From positions 68,287-132,286 of the forward strand of contig CAYPXZ010000006.1 of the NCBI GenBank assembly GCA_964414785.1: 64,000 nucleotides of DNA, given 5' to 3'. The notes beneath the pieces are model-generated. The model was not told where the DNA came from. It saw only the letters and a program-made list of their open reading frames with translations, and ran no database searches. This DNA comes from Palsa-1447 sp964414785. GTDB lineage: Bacteria > Verrucomicrobiota > Verrucomicrobiia > Opitutales > Opitutaceae. Position 1 is the first letter of the stretch, and every line of letters begins with the position of its first letter. Shown in pieces: positions 9,463-18,065 of this stretch. Made by a program: the position numbers and the translations under genes.

Positions 9463-12201
9463 ATGAGATCCTTCCTCGGCCTCATAGCGGCCGCCGCCCT
9501 CGGCTGCATCCCCTGCCTTGGCCAGCAGCTGGAGCCCACGATGCCTCCCGTGAACCCGGGGAATCCGCCCCCGCCGAGGCTCCCGTCCCAGCCGCCCGCC
9601 CTGCATGCCAACGCGGTTACCCCGGCACCCGCATCGCTCTCGGTGACGACGACGGACCGCCGGCAGTCCCGCGCCTTCTTCAACGCCATCTATGGCGCGT
9701 CCGAGAACGTGCCGATCGACTGGACGGGGAGCCTGAGCGGGACGCCCGGGACAAGCGCCACGGGCGCCGCGGGCACGACCGCGGACGCGTACAAGGCGGC
9801 CGTCCAACTGCGGATCAACTGGTTCCGCGCGATGGCGGGCATACCGGCCTCGGTCGGAATGGACTCCGTGGAGTCGTCCGAGGACCAGGACGCCGCGCTC
9901 ATGATGGCGGCGAACAACGCGCTCAGCCACACGCCTCCGTCGACCTGGCTCCTCTACACGAGCACGGGCGCGAACGCCGCCGGCAATTCCAACCTTGCCC
10001 TCGGCAATGTCGGCCCGGACGCGATCTCTTACGGCTACATCCAGGACTTTGGCTCGAACAACACCGCGCTCGGCCACCGCCGCTGGATCCTCTACCCGCA
10101 GACCCAGACCATGGCGACGGGAGACATCCCCCCCACGAACGGCTTCAGCTCGGCCAACGCGACCTGGATTCTTGACGCGAATGTTAACGGGGCGCGGCCG
10201 CCGGTGCGCGACACCTATGTGGCGTGGCCGCCCCCGGGCTACGTGCCCTACCAGGTCGTCTTCCCCCGCTGGTCGTTCTCGTACCCGGGCGCCGACTTTT
10301 CCGGCGCGACCGTCACGATGACGAGCAACGGGTCCTCGGTGCCTGTCCAGATGGAGGCGGTCGACAATCCCGGCTACGGCGAGAACACGGTCGCGTGGGA
10401 CTACAACGGGCTGGACGGGAGCACGGTGGACAGCTCGGCTCCCAGGCCGTCGTCCGACACCACTTACCAGGTCGCCGTCAACGGCGTCATGGTCAGCGGG
10501 TCCGCGAAGAGCTTCAGCTACTCGGTGACGGTCTTCGACCCGGCGGTCGCGGGGCCGGGCGACTCGCCCCCGACCGTCACCGGGCCGTCGGCCCCCGTGG
10601 TCGGCCAGGGATCGGCGTACTCCGTGGCCGGCATTCCCGCGTTCGCGAGCGGCTTTACCTACCGGGCAAGCACGTTCAGCGCCTTCTCTACCGTGTACGG
10701 GGCCGAGGGAGGTCTCCAGGGTGTCGTGGCCACCACGTCCGCGGGCTACAACCCCGTGGACACCTCGACCGCCGCATCGGGCGGCGCCTCCTATCACCTG
10801 GCGATGCCGGACTTCACCACTCAGGGGCTCACCCTTCCCGGGGAATACGCCCTCCCGCAGGCGCCGGCCTCGCTCAGCTTTTCGAGCCGCCTCGGGGTCG
10901 CGACAAGCGCCCAGACGGCGCACGTCCAGATCTCGTCCGACGACGGCAACACCTGGACGGACGTCTATGCCCAGTCGGGCTCGGGCGACCCGGGCGAGAC
11001 CTCGTTCACCACGCGCTCACTGGACCTGTCCGCGTACGCGGGCCTCGTGATCATGGTGAGATTCACCTACACGTACGCGTCCGGGCAGAATGCCTACACC
11101 CAGACCTCGGGCGGCATCGGGTGGAACATCGACAACATCACGCTCACCGGGGTGGAGCTGGCGACGGTCGGATCGTCGGGCCCGATGCTCACGGGCAGCA
11201 CGTTCACGTTCACGCCCGCGACGAGCGCGAAGGCGGGGCTCCAGGCGGCGGCGGTCCTCTTTGGCAAGTATCCCGTGTCCTGGGGACCAATACTGGCCGT
11301 GAGCCCGACATCCTCGTCGACACCGCCCGGAGGAAACCCCTTGGCCCACCTTGCGAACCTCTCCGTCCGCTCGACGGCGGGGACGGGAGCGCAGACCCTG
11401 ACCGGGGGGTTCGTGATCGGCGGGTCCGGGTCCAAGAACGTCCTCGTGCGGGGTGACGGTCCGGCCCTTGCCGCCTTCGGCGTAACCGGGGTCCTGCAGG
11501 ACCCGGTGCTCTCCCTCTTCCGGAGCAATTCCGATGGGAGCTCGACGCTCCTGCAGAGCAACCCGGCCTGGGGCGGCTCCGCCACCCTGGTCAGCTCCTT
11601 TGCGCAGGTGGGAGCCTTTTCTCTCGCTGCGAACTCCAAGGACACGGCCATCCTGACGAACCTGGGGACGGGCCCCTACACGGCGCAGATCTCCTCGACG
11701 ACCGGGGACAGCGGGGTCGTGCTCGTCGAGGTCTACGATGCCGACACGGGTACCCCGGGGGCGCGCTTCATCAATCTCTCGGCGCGCAGCCAGGCGGGCA
11801 CCGGGGCCCAGACCCTGATCGCGGGCTTCGTGGTCTCGGGCACGGGCAACGAGACGGTGCTGATCCGCGGCGTCGGCCCCGGGCTCACCCAGTTCGGCGT
11901 GCCGGGGGTCCTGCAAACCCCGCAGCTCTCGCTCTACGACTCCGTGAACGGCACGAGCGCCGTGATCGCCACCAACACAGGCTGGGGCAACGCCTCCACG
12001 AGGGGAGCCTCGACGGTCCAGGCCACGATCACAACGGCCACGGCCGCGACCTTCTCGCAACTCGGGGCATTCTCGATTGCCACGAACTCCGCCGACTGCG
12101 CCCTCGTTGCGACCCTGCCCCCGGGCTCCTACACGGCGCAGGTCACGGGGCTTAACAGCACGACGGGCGTCGCCTTGGTCGAGATCTACGAGGTTCCTTA
12201 G
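9463..12201 (+). CDS. Secreted CAP-domain protein with duplicated C-terminal beta domain
   Basis: The 912-residue protein has a short signal peptide (residues 1 to about 20) and a Pro-rich linker. A CAP/SCP-like domain follows, with a helix around LRINWFRAMAGIP, the ALSH segment and the TALGHRRWILYP motif (about residues 110-225). A beta-rich middle part (about 380-600) includes a stretch resembling jelly-roll domains found after proteases. Two homologous domains close it: copy 1 at about 627-763 and copy 2 at about 767-912. They share NLS-R, GTGAQTL, GFV, VLRG-GP, FGV-GVLQ-P-LSL and GAFS. Such repeats are common C-terminal modules of secreted proteins in Opitutaceae-like genomes and may anchor the protein to the surface. 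Function is unknown. Confidence 0.85.
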   Translation: MRSFLGLIAAAALGCIPCLGQQLEPTMPPVNPGNPPPPRLPSQPPALHANAVTPAPASLSVTTTDRRQSRAFFNAIYGASENVPIDWTGSLSGTPGTSATGAAGTTADAYKAAVQLRINWFRAMAGIPASVGMDSVESSEDQDAALMMAANNALSHTPPSTWLLYTSTGANAAGNSNLALGNVGPDAISYGYIQDFGSNNTALGHRRWILYPQTQTMATGDIPPTNGFSSANATWILDANVNGARPPVRDTYVAWPPPGYVPYQVVFPRWSFSYPGADFSGATVTMTSNGSSVPVQMEAVDNPGYGENTVAWDYNGLDGSTVDSSAPRPSSDTTYQVAVNGVMVSGSAKSFSYSVTVFDPAVAGPGDSPPTVTGPSAPVVGQGSAYSVAGIPAFASGFTYRASTFSAFSTVYGAEGGLQGVVATTSAGYNPVDTSTAASGGASYHLAMPDFTTQGLTLPGEYALPQAPASLSFSSRLGVATSAQTAHVQISSDDGNTWTDVYAQSGSGDPGETSFTTRSLDLSAYAGLVIMVRFTYTYASGQNAYTQTSGGIGWNIDNITLTGVELATVGSSGPMLTGSTFTFTPATSAKAGLQAAAVLFGKYPVSWGPILAVSPTSSSTPPGGNPLAHLANLSVRSTAGTGAQTLTGGFVIGGSGSKNVLVRGDGPALAAFGVTGVLQDPVLSLFRSNSDGSSTLLQSNPAWGGSATLVSSFAQVGAFSLAANSKDTAILTNLGTGPYTAQISSTTGDSGVVLVEVYDADTGTPGARFINLSARSQAGTGAQTLIAGFVVSGTGNETVLIRGVGPGLTQFGVPGVLQTPQLSLYDSVNGTSAVIATNTGWGNASTRGASTVQATITTATAATFSQLGAFSIATNSADCALVATLPPGSYTAQVTGLNSTTGVALVEIYEVP

Positions 12202-12293
12202 CTCCCGCGCTAGGTCCTTGGCGGACTCCCCTTGGCCCGGCGCAGCTTTGGGCTCGATTGGAGGCGCTGCGGCGTCCATTCATTTCGACGCAG

Positions 12294-14222
12294 ATGTCGG
12301 ACCGACCAGCCCCCTCCACCTCCACCCGCGCGATTTTCCTGAGCTACGCCTCGCAGGACGCTGCGGTCGCCAGGAGGATTTCCGACAGCCTGAGCGCCGC
12401 CGGCCTGGAAGTTTGGTTCGACCAGAGCGAGCTGCGCGGGGGCGACGCCTGGGACCAGAAGATCCGCAGACAGATTAAGGAATGCGCGCTCTTCATGCCG
12501 GTGATCTCGGAGTACACGCAGACCCGGGCGGAGGGGTATTTCCGGCTGGAGTGGCACCTCGCCGAGCAGCGCACCTACCTGATGGCCCACGACCAGCCCT
12601 TCATCGTCCCGGTCGTGGTCGACGAGACGCTGGACTCGGTGGCGCGGGTGCCAGAGCGCTTCCGCGAGCGGCAATGGACGCGGCTTCCCGGAGGGAATGC
12701 GCCACCAGACTTCGTCCGCCGGATACAGCAGCTTCTGGATGCCGCGCCCTCGTCGCCCCACCGGGGGGCCGATCAGCCCGCCTCGGGGACGCCTTCAATG
12801 GCCGCGAGCGCGCACAGCGAGAAATCCGTGGCAGTCCTCGCGTTTGCAAACCTGAGCGGCGACAAGGACAACGAATATTTCTCCGATGGGGTGAGCGACG
12901 AGCTTCTCACCGTCCTGCAGCGGATCCCCGGCCTTCGCGTCGCGGCGCGGACCTCCGCGTTCTCATTCAAGGGCAAGAGCGCGACGGCGCAGGAGATGGG
13001 CGCGAAGCTGGGCGTCGCGAACCTGATCGAGGGAAGCGTCCAGAAGTCGGGCAACCGGGTGAAGATTTCCGCCCGCATGAGCCGCGTGTCGACAGGGGAG
13101 ATGCATTGGTCGCGCAGCTACACGCGGGAGATCACGGACGTTTTCGCCCTGCAGGAGGAGCTTGCCCTCGCGATCGTGGGGGAGCTCAGGGGAAAGCTGG
13201 AGTCTGACACCGGGGAGGTCGCGGCGCTCGTGCACGAGGCCGCAAGGGGCGGAACCAAGGACCCCGAGGCCTATCAGCAGTACCTCATGGGCCGGTTCCA
13301 CGTCAACCGGTTCTCCTCCGCATCGATGCCGAGCGCCATCGAATACCACACGCGAGCGGTTCAGCTCGACCCTTCCTTCGCCCTGGCCTGGGCGTCGCTG
13401 GCGCGGGCCCATACGTGGGTCTGCGGCTATGAAGGCTCCATTACGCGGGAGCAGTTCAGCGATCACCTGGCCAAGGCGAGGGCGGCGGCGGACCGGGCGC
13501 TTGCCCTGGAGCCCGAGCTCCCGCTGGGCCTTTACGCCCACTTTTGGATCCAGCTGGGGTATGACTACGACTGGAAGGGCGGGGCCGCCACGGCGCGCCG
13601 GGCGCTCGAGCTCGCCCCGACGGATCCGGATGTCCTCGATATGGCCGGCACGATGGCTTCGAGCCTCGGAGACAACGTGAGGGCGCTGGAGCTGGCCCGC
13701 CGCGCCGTGGCACTCGACCCGATCAATCCCAAGTCGCGGGTCAATCTGGCGCTCGCCCTGAACCAGTCGGGTCTTTACGCCGAGGCGAGGGCTGAATGCG
13801 CCCGATACGCCGAATTGAATCCGACCGGGATGTTTGCGCGCTCGGGGATCGGCTTCAGCTACCTCCACGAGGGCCGGTACGCCGAGGCGGAGAAGTCGCT
13901 TGAGGGCGGGGCGACCGACTGGTCCACCCTGTGGGTGCTCGCCGTGGCCACGTTCGGCCAGGGCAAGGTTGCGGAGTCGGATGCGGCGCTAGAGAAGATG
14001 ATAAAGTCCAGCGCCGACACGGCTGCCATCCAGATCTCAACGGTCTTCGCCTTCAGGGGGGAGATTGACAGGGCGTTCGAATGGCTCGACCGGGCCCGCC
14101 AGCAACGGGACCCCGGAGTGTCTACGATGGCCAGATTGCCGCTATTCAAGAATCTCCACTCGGATCCCCGCTGGAGCGCATTCTGGCATTCGCTGGGGGT
14201 CGAGGTGGGCGCGAAGCTGTGA
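12294..14222 (+). CDS. TIR-domain protein with TolB-like and TPR domains
   Basis: I prefer the ATG at 12294 to an upstream TTG because the TIR domain begins 13 residues later. The product is 642 residues. The TIR domain (about 12-145) has IFLSYASQD, FDQSELRGGD and a Glu at residue 86 in YFRLEW, matching the position of the catalytic Glu of TIR NADases. A TolB N-terminal/FlgO-like segment follows (about 172-310; SVAVLAFANLSGD, YFSDGVSDELL, LIEGSVQ), then tetratricopeptide-type helices to the end. There is no signal peptide and no membrane segment, so it is cytoplasmic. Proteins of this build are usually annotated as signalling or regulatory; whether this TIR hydrolyses NAD is unknown. It is a single gene, convergent with the transporter at 14295. 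Confidence 0.88.
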   Translation: MSDRPAPSTSTRAIFLSYASQDAAVARRISDSLSAAGLEVWFDQSELRGGDAWDQKIRRQIKECALFMPVISEYTQTRAEGYFRLEWHLAEQRTYLMAHDQPFIVPVVVDETLDSVARVPERFRERQWTRLPGGNAPPDFVRRIQQLLDAAPSSPHRGADQPASGTPSMAASAHSEKSVAVLAFANLSGDKDNEYFSDGVSDELLTVLQRIPGLRVAARTSAFSFKGKSATAQEMGAKLGVANLIEGSVQKSGNRVKISARMSRVSTGEMHWSRSYTREITDVFALQEELALAIVGELRGKLESDTGEVAALVHEAARGGTKDPEAYQQYLMGRFHVNRFSSASMPSAIEYHTRAVQLDPSFALAWASLARAHTWVCGYEGSITREQFSDHLAKARAAADRALALEPELPLGLYAHFWIQLGYDYDWKGGAATARRALELAPTDPDVLDMAGTMASSLGDNVRALELARRAVALDPINPKSRVNLALALNQSGLYAEARAECARYAELNPTGMFARSGIGFSYLHEGRYAEAEKSLEGGATDWSTLWVLAVATFGQGKVAESDAALEKMIKSSADTAAIQISTVFAFRGEIDRAFEWLDRARQQRDPGVSTMARLPLFKNLHSDPRWSAFWHSLGVEVGAKL

Positions 14223-14294
14223 GGGGCTTTTCATTCTCCGGGCTGTGCTGCGGAGTGCGGCAGGCCCCAGCCGGTCCTCCTTCTAGAGACGCGG

Positions 14295-15011
14295 CTAGAG
14301 GCGGAACGGGGTGAAGTCGGTCGCCCTGTCGAAGACGTCGATCCCTTCGGCCTTCTTTAGCCAACGGACGATCATGTACGTCAGCGGGGTCGCCGCGACC
14401 TCATAGGCGACCTTGGCCAGGTAAAGCGTGGCGGCGATCTGGAATAGGACGCTCCCGGGAAGCCGGCCCGCAAACGCCACAAGGATGAATACGGTCGAGT
14501 CCACGGCCTGCCCGACGACCGTGGAACCGACGGTCCGTGTCCAGAGATACCTTCCGTTGGTGAGCAGCTTCATCTTTGCCATGATGTACGAATTCGTGAA
14601 TTCCCCGGCCCAGTATGCCGTGATGCTGCCGAGGACCATCCGGGGCACCACGCCAAGGATCGAGTCGTAGGCCGCCTGGTCCGTCCACCCGGGCGCCGGT
14701 GGGAGGATCTGGACGGTCCACAGGACGACCGCCATCACGATCGCAAGGCCGAACCCGGTCCAGATCACCCTGCGCGTCCGGGCGTACCCGTAGACCTCGG
14801 TCAGGATGTCCCCGAAGATGTAGGAAAGGGGGAAGACGACCGCCGCACCGGGCAATTGGAGGCCGCCGACCGCGAAGAGCTTCGAGCTCGAGACCTGCGA
14901 GATGAGGTACACCGCGACAAACGCCATCGCGACGATGTCAAAGTACCGGTTGCCTGGCGCCACGGGCGTGGCCTCGCCGGGGGCTTCGGTATCGGTCTGT
15001 GCGGATGGCAT
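14295..15011 (-). CDS. yhhQ: Queuosine precursor transporter, YhhQ family
   Basis: This 238-residue inner-membrane protein has about six transmembrane segments. The family-typical stretch SYIFGDILTEVYGY and the following TRRVIW loop identify the YhhQ/DUF165 family, which imports queuosine precursors (preQ0/preQ1) for tRNA modification. I set the start at the ATG at 15011 because the 104 codons upstream in the frame have no family character. The leader has no recognisable preQ1 riboswitch core. It is convergent with the TIR gene and divergent from the proton ATPase, so probably monocistronic. Confidence 0.9.
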   Translation of the reverse strand: MPSAQTDTEAPGEATPVAPGNRYFDIVAMAFVAVYLISQVSSSKLFAVGGLQLPGAAVVFPLSYIFGDILTEVYGYARTRRVIWTGFGLAIVMAVVLWTVQILPPAPGWTDQAAYDSILGVVPRMVLGSITAYWAGEFTNSYIMAKMKLLTNGRYLWTRTVGSTVVGQAVDSTVFILVAFAGRLPGSVLFQIAATLYLAKVAYEVAATPLTYMIVRWLKKAEGIDVFDRATDFTPFRL

Positions 15012-15373
15012 GTCAGTGGGCGTGTTTTTCAATGAAGATGGGAGAGGACGATGCTCCAACCGTAAGGTAAGATCCATGGGAAGGCCGTTGTCGAGACGGC
15101 AGGTGGGGCACCCGGCCCGGAGGGTGTCCCCAAGAACTCTCCGGAGCCGCCCAGCCGGAGATGGCCGAGTTGGATTGGGAGGGGTTCCGAGAACCACTAT
15201 TCTCCTGCTTCGGCTCAGGCGGGCGAATACCCCATAGCCGGCCCTCCACGGCCTTGTTACCCTCAGGCCGTGAGCCTTCAGCAACCCGTCATCGTGCTTC
15301 TGCCGACATTCGGGCGAGGTCATTGTATTGGGGGTTCTCCGTCAACGCCCGCACTCAGTCGGATTGGTCGCCA
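15012..15373. other. Intergenic region between divergent yhhQ and the P-type ATPase
   Basis: This 362-bp stretch must hold both promoters, but I cannot place -35/-10 boxes with confidence. It contains an inverted repeat CACGGCC (15247-15253) / GGCCGTG (15266-15272) with a 12-nt spacer, and a bulged GC-rich hairpin near 15105-15133. Frames running through it have no family similarity that I recognise. Confidence 0.5.
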
Positions 15374-17758
15374 ATGCCCGCTGCTTTGAACGTTCAGGAG
15401 ACGGATTCTGACAAGGCCAGTCCTTCGGACGCTGCGCCGCCCGATCTGGCGGCAAATGGATTGACGAGCGCCGATGCGGCGAAACGCCTCGCAAGTGTGG
15501 GTTCGAACTCGATGCCTGATTCGACTCCCCATCCCATGCGCCTGGCGATCGCCAAGCTATGGGCTCCCGTTCCATGGATGCTCGAAGCCGCGATCCTCCT
15601 TGAACTCGTGCTTCACAAGTTTGCCGAGTCGGCGATCATAGCTGCCCTGCTTGTCTTCAATGCGGCATTGGGCTTCATTCAGGAAGGCAAGGCCCAGGCA
15701 ACCCTTGCGGCCTTGAAAGCACGTCTGGCGCTAAATGCCTCGGTAAAGCGCGACGGAGAGTGGAAGATGGTTCCGTCGGCAGACTTGGTGCCCGGCGATC
15801 TCATCAAACTGTCCCTGGGCGCGGTGGTGGCCGCCGACGTAACTCTCTTGGATGGATCAGTCCTCCTGGACCAGTCCATGCTGACCGGCGAATCTGTTCC
15901 CGCCGAGTCGGCGGCCGGCGCGCAAACCTATGCGGGTGCTCTGGTGCGGCGCGGCGAGGCGACGGCGCGGGTGACCCAGACGGGTGTCCGCACCAAATTC
16001 GGACGCACGGCGGAGCTGGTTCGGACAGCCCATGTGGTGAGCACCCAGCAGAAAGCGGTCCTGCATATCGTGCGCAACCTGGCGCTATTCAACGGCGCGG
16101 TGATCATCGCGTTGGTGGGCTGCGCCAGGCTTCGTGGTGTGGATTGGAACGAGACCATCTCGCTCCTGCTCACCGCGGTCCTGGCTGCGATCCCGGTGGC
16201 CCTGCCGGCCACGTTCACGCTGGCTGGCGCGCTGGGAGCCAGATCACTCGCGAAACTGGGGATCCTTTCCACCAGGCTTTCCGCGGTCGATGAAGCCGCA
16301 ACCATGGACGTACTCTGCTCGGACAAGACGGGGACCCTCACTCGCAACGAATTGTCGGTGAATGCCGTGCGCCCGATGCCCGGGTTCAATGAGGCGCAGG
16401 TACTCATCAACGCCGCGCTCGCAAGCGCAGAAGGCGGCCAGGATCCTGTGGATGCCGCCATCCGTGCCGCCGCGAAGGATAAGAGTGAACAGTACCCGCC
16501 AAGGCTTCTCAAATTCACGCCGTTCGATCCGGCAAAAAAGATGTCGGAGGCGAGTGCCAGCGGCAGAGACGGTCAGCCGTTGCGGATTGTAAAGGGTGCC
16601 TACGGAACGATTGCCGCCCTCATACCGCCTTCGCCTCAAGGGGAGGCAACGGCCGGGGATCTGGAAAAACAGGGTTTCAGGGTCCTTGCAGTCGCCGCCG
16701 GGCCTGCGGGGCAATCAATGCAGCTTCTCGGGCTCGTGTCGCTTAGCGATCCCCCAAGGGAGGATGCGGCCGTTCTCGTCAACGAGCTAAAGACTCTTGG
16801 GGTAGTCACGGTGATGGTGACCGGAGACGCGCCTGCGACCGCGCCGATCGTCGCCCATGAGGTAGGGCTCGATGGCTCAATTTGTCCTCCCGGACCCCTT
16901 CCTCCGGACTTGAAGCCCGAGCAATACGCGGTCTTTGCCGGGATCTTCCCCGAGGGGAAATTCGATCTCGTGAAGGCTTTCCAGAAGGGTGGTCATACGG
17001 TCGGAATGTGTGGAGACGGTGCCAACGATGCTCCCGCTCTGCGCCAGGCCCAAATGGGCGTCGCCGTCTCCACAGCAACCGACGTTGCAAAGTCGGCTGC
17101 CGGGATCGTCCTCACGGCACCCGGGCTTGGAGGCGTTGTCTCGGCCATAAGGGAGGGACGTTCCGCGTTTCAGCGAATCCTGACCTACACCCTCAACTCG
17201 ATCACGAAGAAGATCGCAAATGTTCTCTTCCTTACACTGGGCCTGGTTATCACGGGTCATGCGATTCTGACGCCGATGCTCATGGTGATCATCATGCTGA
17301 CAGGCGATTTCCTTGGCATGTCAGTGACCCGAGACAATGTGAGGCAATCCACTAAGCCAAATCGCTGGCAGATCGGCAAACTGACTATAGCTGGTTCGAT
17401 ACTCGGCGCTTGTTTTCTGGCGTTCTGCACCGGTGTCCTGCTCGTGGGTAAATTCAGCCTGCGCCTCGACACGGCCGCCCTGCAGACCCTTGTCATGATT
17501 ACCATGGTCTTTGGCGGCGAGGCCGTCCTCTATTCGGTGCGCGAGCGCGAGCACATGTGGAGTTCGTGTCCAGGCAGGCTGGTCATTCTCGCCACAGGAG
17601 CTGACATCTTGATCATCTCATTCTTGGCCACTCGCGGCATCGCCATGCATTCCCTGCCACTCTCCATCGTTGCGGGCACCTTTGGAGGTGCGGCTTTCTT
17701 TGCATTTCTCTTGGACTTTGTGAAAGTGCCCGTCTTCCAGCGGCTTCGGATTGCGTGA
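15374..17758 (+). CDS. Plasma-membrane type proton-pumping P-type ATPase
   Basis: The 794-residue product belongs to the P-IIIA H+-ATPases. Visible motifs are TGES at 171-174 (actuator domain), PVALPATF in TM4, phosphorylation site Asp317 in SDKTGTLT, KGA in the nucleotide-binding domain, VTGDAP, and the hinge GDGANDAP with Asp548 and Asp552. There are about ten transmembrane segments. It should export protons from the cytoplasm at the cost of ATP. I start at the ATG at 15374 (MPAALNV); upstream codons have no family character. The length suits the bacterial and archaeal members, which lack the long C-terminal regulatory tail of fungal enzymes. Its codon third positions look less GC-rich than those of neighbouring genes, hinting at acquisition by transfer. 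Confidence 0.93.
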   Translation: MPAALNVQETDSDKASPSDAAPPDLAANGLTSADAAKRLASVGSNSMPDSTPHPMRLAIAKLWAPVPWMLEAAILLELVLHKFAESAIIAALLVFNAALGFIQEGKAQATLAALKARLALNASVKRDGEWKMVPSADLVPGDLIKLSLGAVVAADVTLLDGSVLLDQSMLTGESVPAESAAGAQTYAGALVRRGEATARVTQTGVRTKFGRTAELVRTAHVVSTQQKAVLHIVRNLALFNGAVIIALVGCARLRGVDWNETISLLLTAVLAAIPVALPATFTLAGALGARSLAKLGILSTRLSAVDEAATMDVLCSDKTGTLTRNELSVNAVRPMPGFNEAQVLINAALASAEGGQDPVDAAIRAAAKDKSEQYPPRLLKFTPFDPAKKMSEASASGRDGQPLRIVKGAYGTIAALIPPSPQGEATAGDLEKQGFRVLAVAAGPAGQSMQLLGLVSLSDPPREDAAVLVNELKTLGVVTVMVTGDAPATAPIVAHEVGLDGSICPPGPLPPDLKPEQYAVFAGIFPEGKFDLVKAFQKGGHTVGMCGDGANDAPALRQAQMGVAVSTATDVAKSAAGIVLTAPGLGGVVSAIREGRSAFQRILTYTLNSITKKIANVLFLTLGLVITGHAILTPMLMVIIMLTGDFLGMSVTRDNVRQSTKPNRWQIGKLTIAGSILGACFLAFCTGVLLVGKFSLRLDTAALQTLVMITMVFGGEAVLYSVREREHMWSSCPGRLVILATGADILIISFLATRGIAMHSLPLSIVAGTFGGAAFFAFLLDFVKVPVFQRLRIA

Positions 17759-17909
17759 GGGCCGGTCAGGCCAGTCCCAAATCTCGGTAGCGGCGCAAGT
17801 GCCTCCGCAATGCTGGGAACAATTGGCCGGCCAAAAACGCCCGATGTCAGGCAACAATGCCTTCCGCCCTCAATAGGCGGCTGCCTCAAACACGTCGTGA
17901 GAGATTAGA

Positions 17910-17986
17910 TGGTGGACGCTACAGGATTCGAACCTGTGACCCCGTGCGTGTGATGCACGTGCTCTAACCAACTGAGCTAAGCGTCC
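17910..17986 (-). tRNA. tRNA-Val (CAC)
   Basis: Read on the minus strand, the acceptor GGACGCT pairs with AGCGTCC. The D-arm is GCTC/GAGC, the anticodon stem CGTGC/GCACG carries loop ATCACAC (anticodon CAC), and the T-arm is ACAGG/CCTGT around TTCGAAT. The 3' CCA is encoded (17912-17910). All stems are perfect, so it should be functional. Confidence 0.97.
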
Positions 17987-18065
17987 GAACAGGGAGGTGC
18001 TTTGTGCCGCACAAGCGGCGCCGAATCAAGGCTTTTGGTCCGACCCGAAAAATCGGGCGGCGGAC

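Noticed and set aside
9247..10923. A 558-codon minus-strand open frame opposite the CAP gene
   Set aside because: Arg/Gly/Val-rich shadow; the plus frame has recognisable signal peptide and CAP motifs.
15012..15130. A preQ1 riboswitch before the YhhQ transporter gene
   Set aside because: The leader has no C-rich loop plus A-rich tail matching the preQ1-I consensus and no convincing alternative fold.
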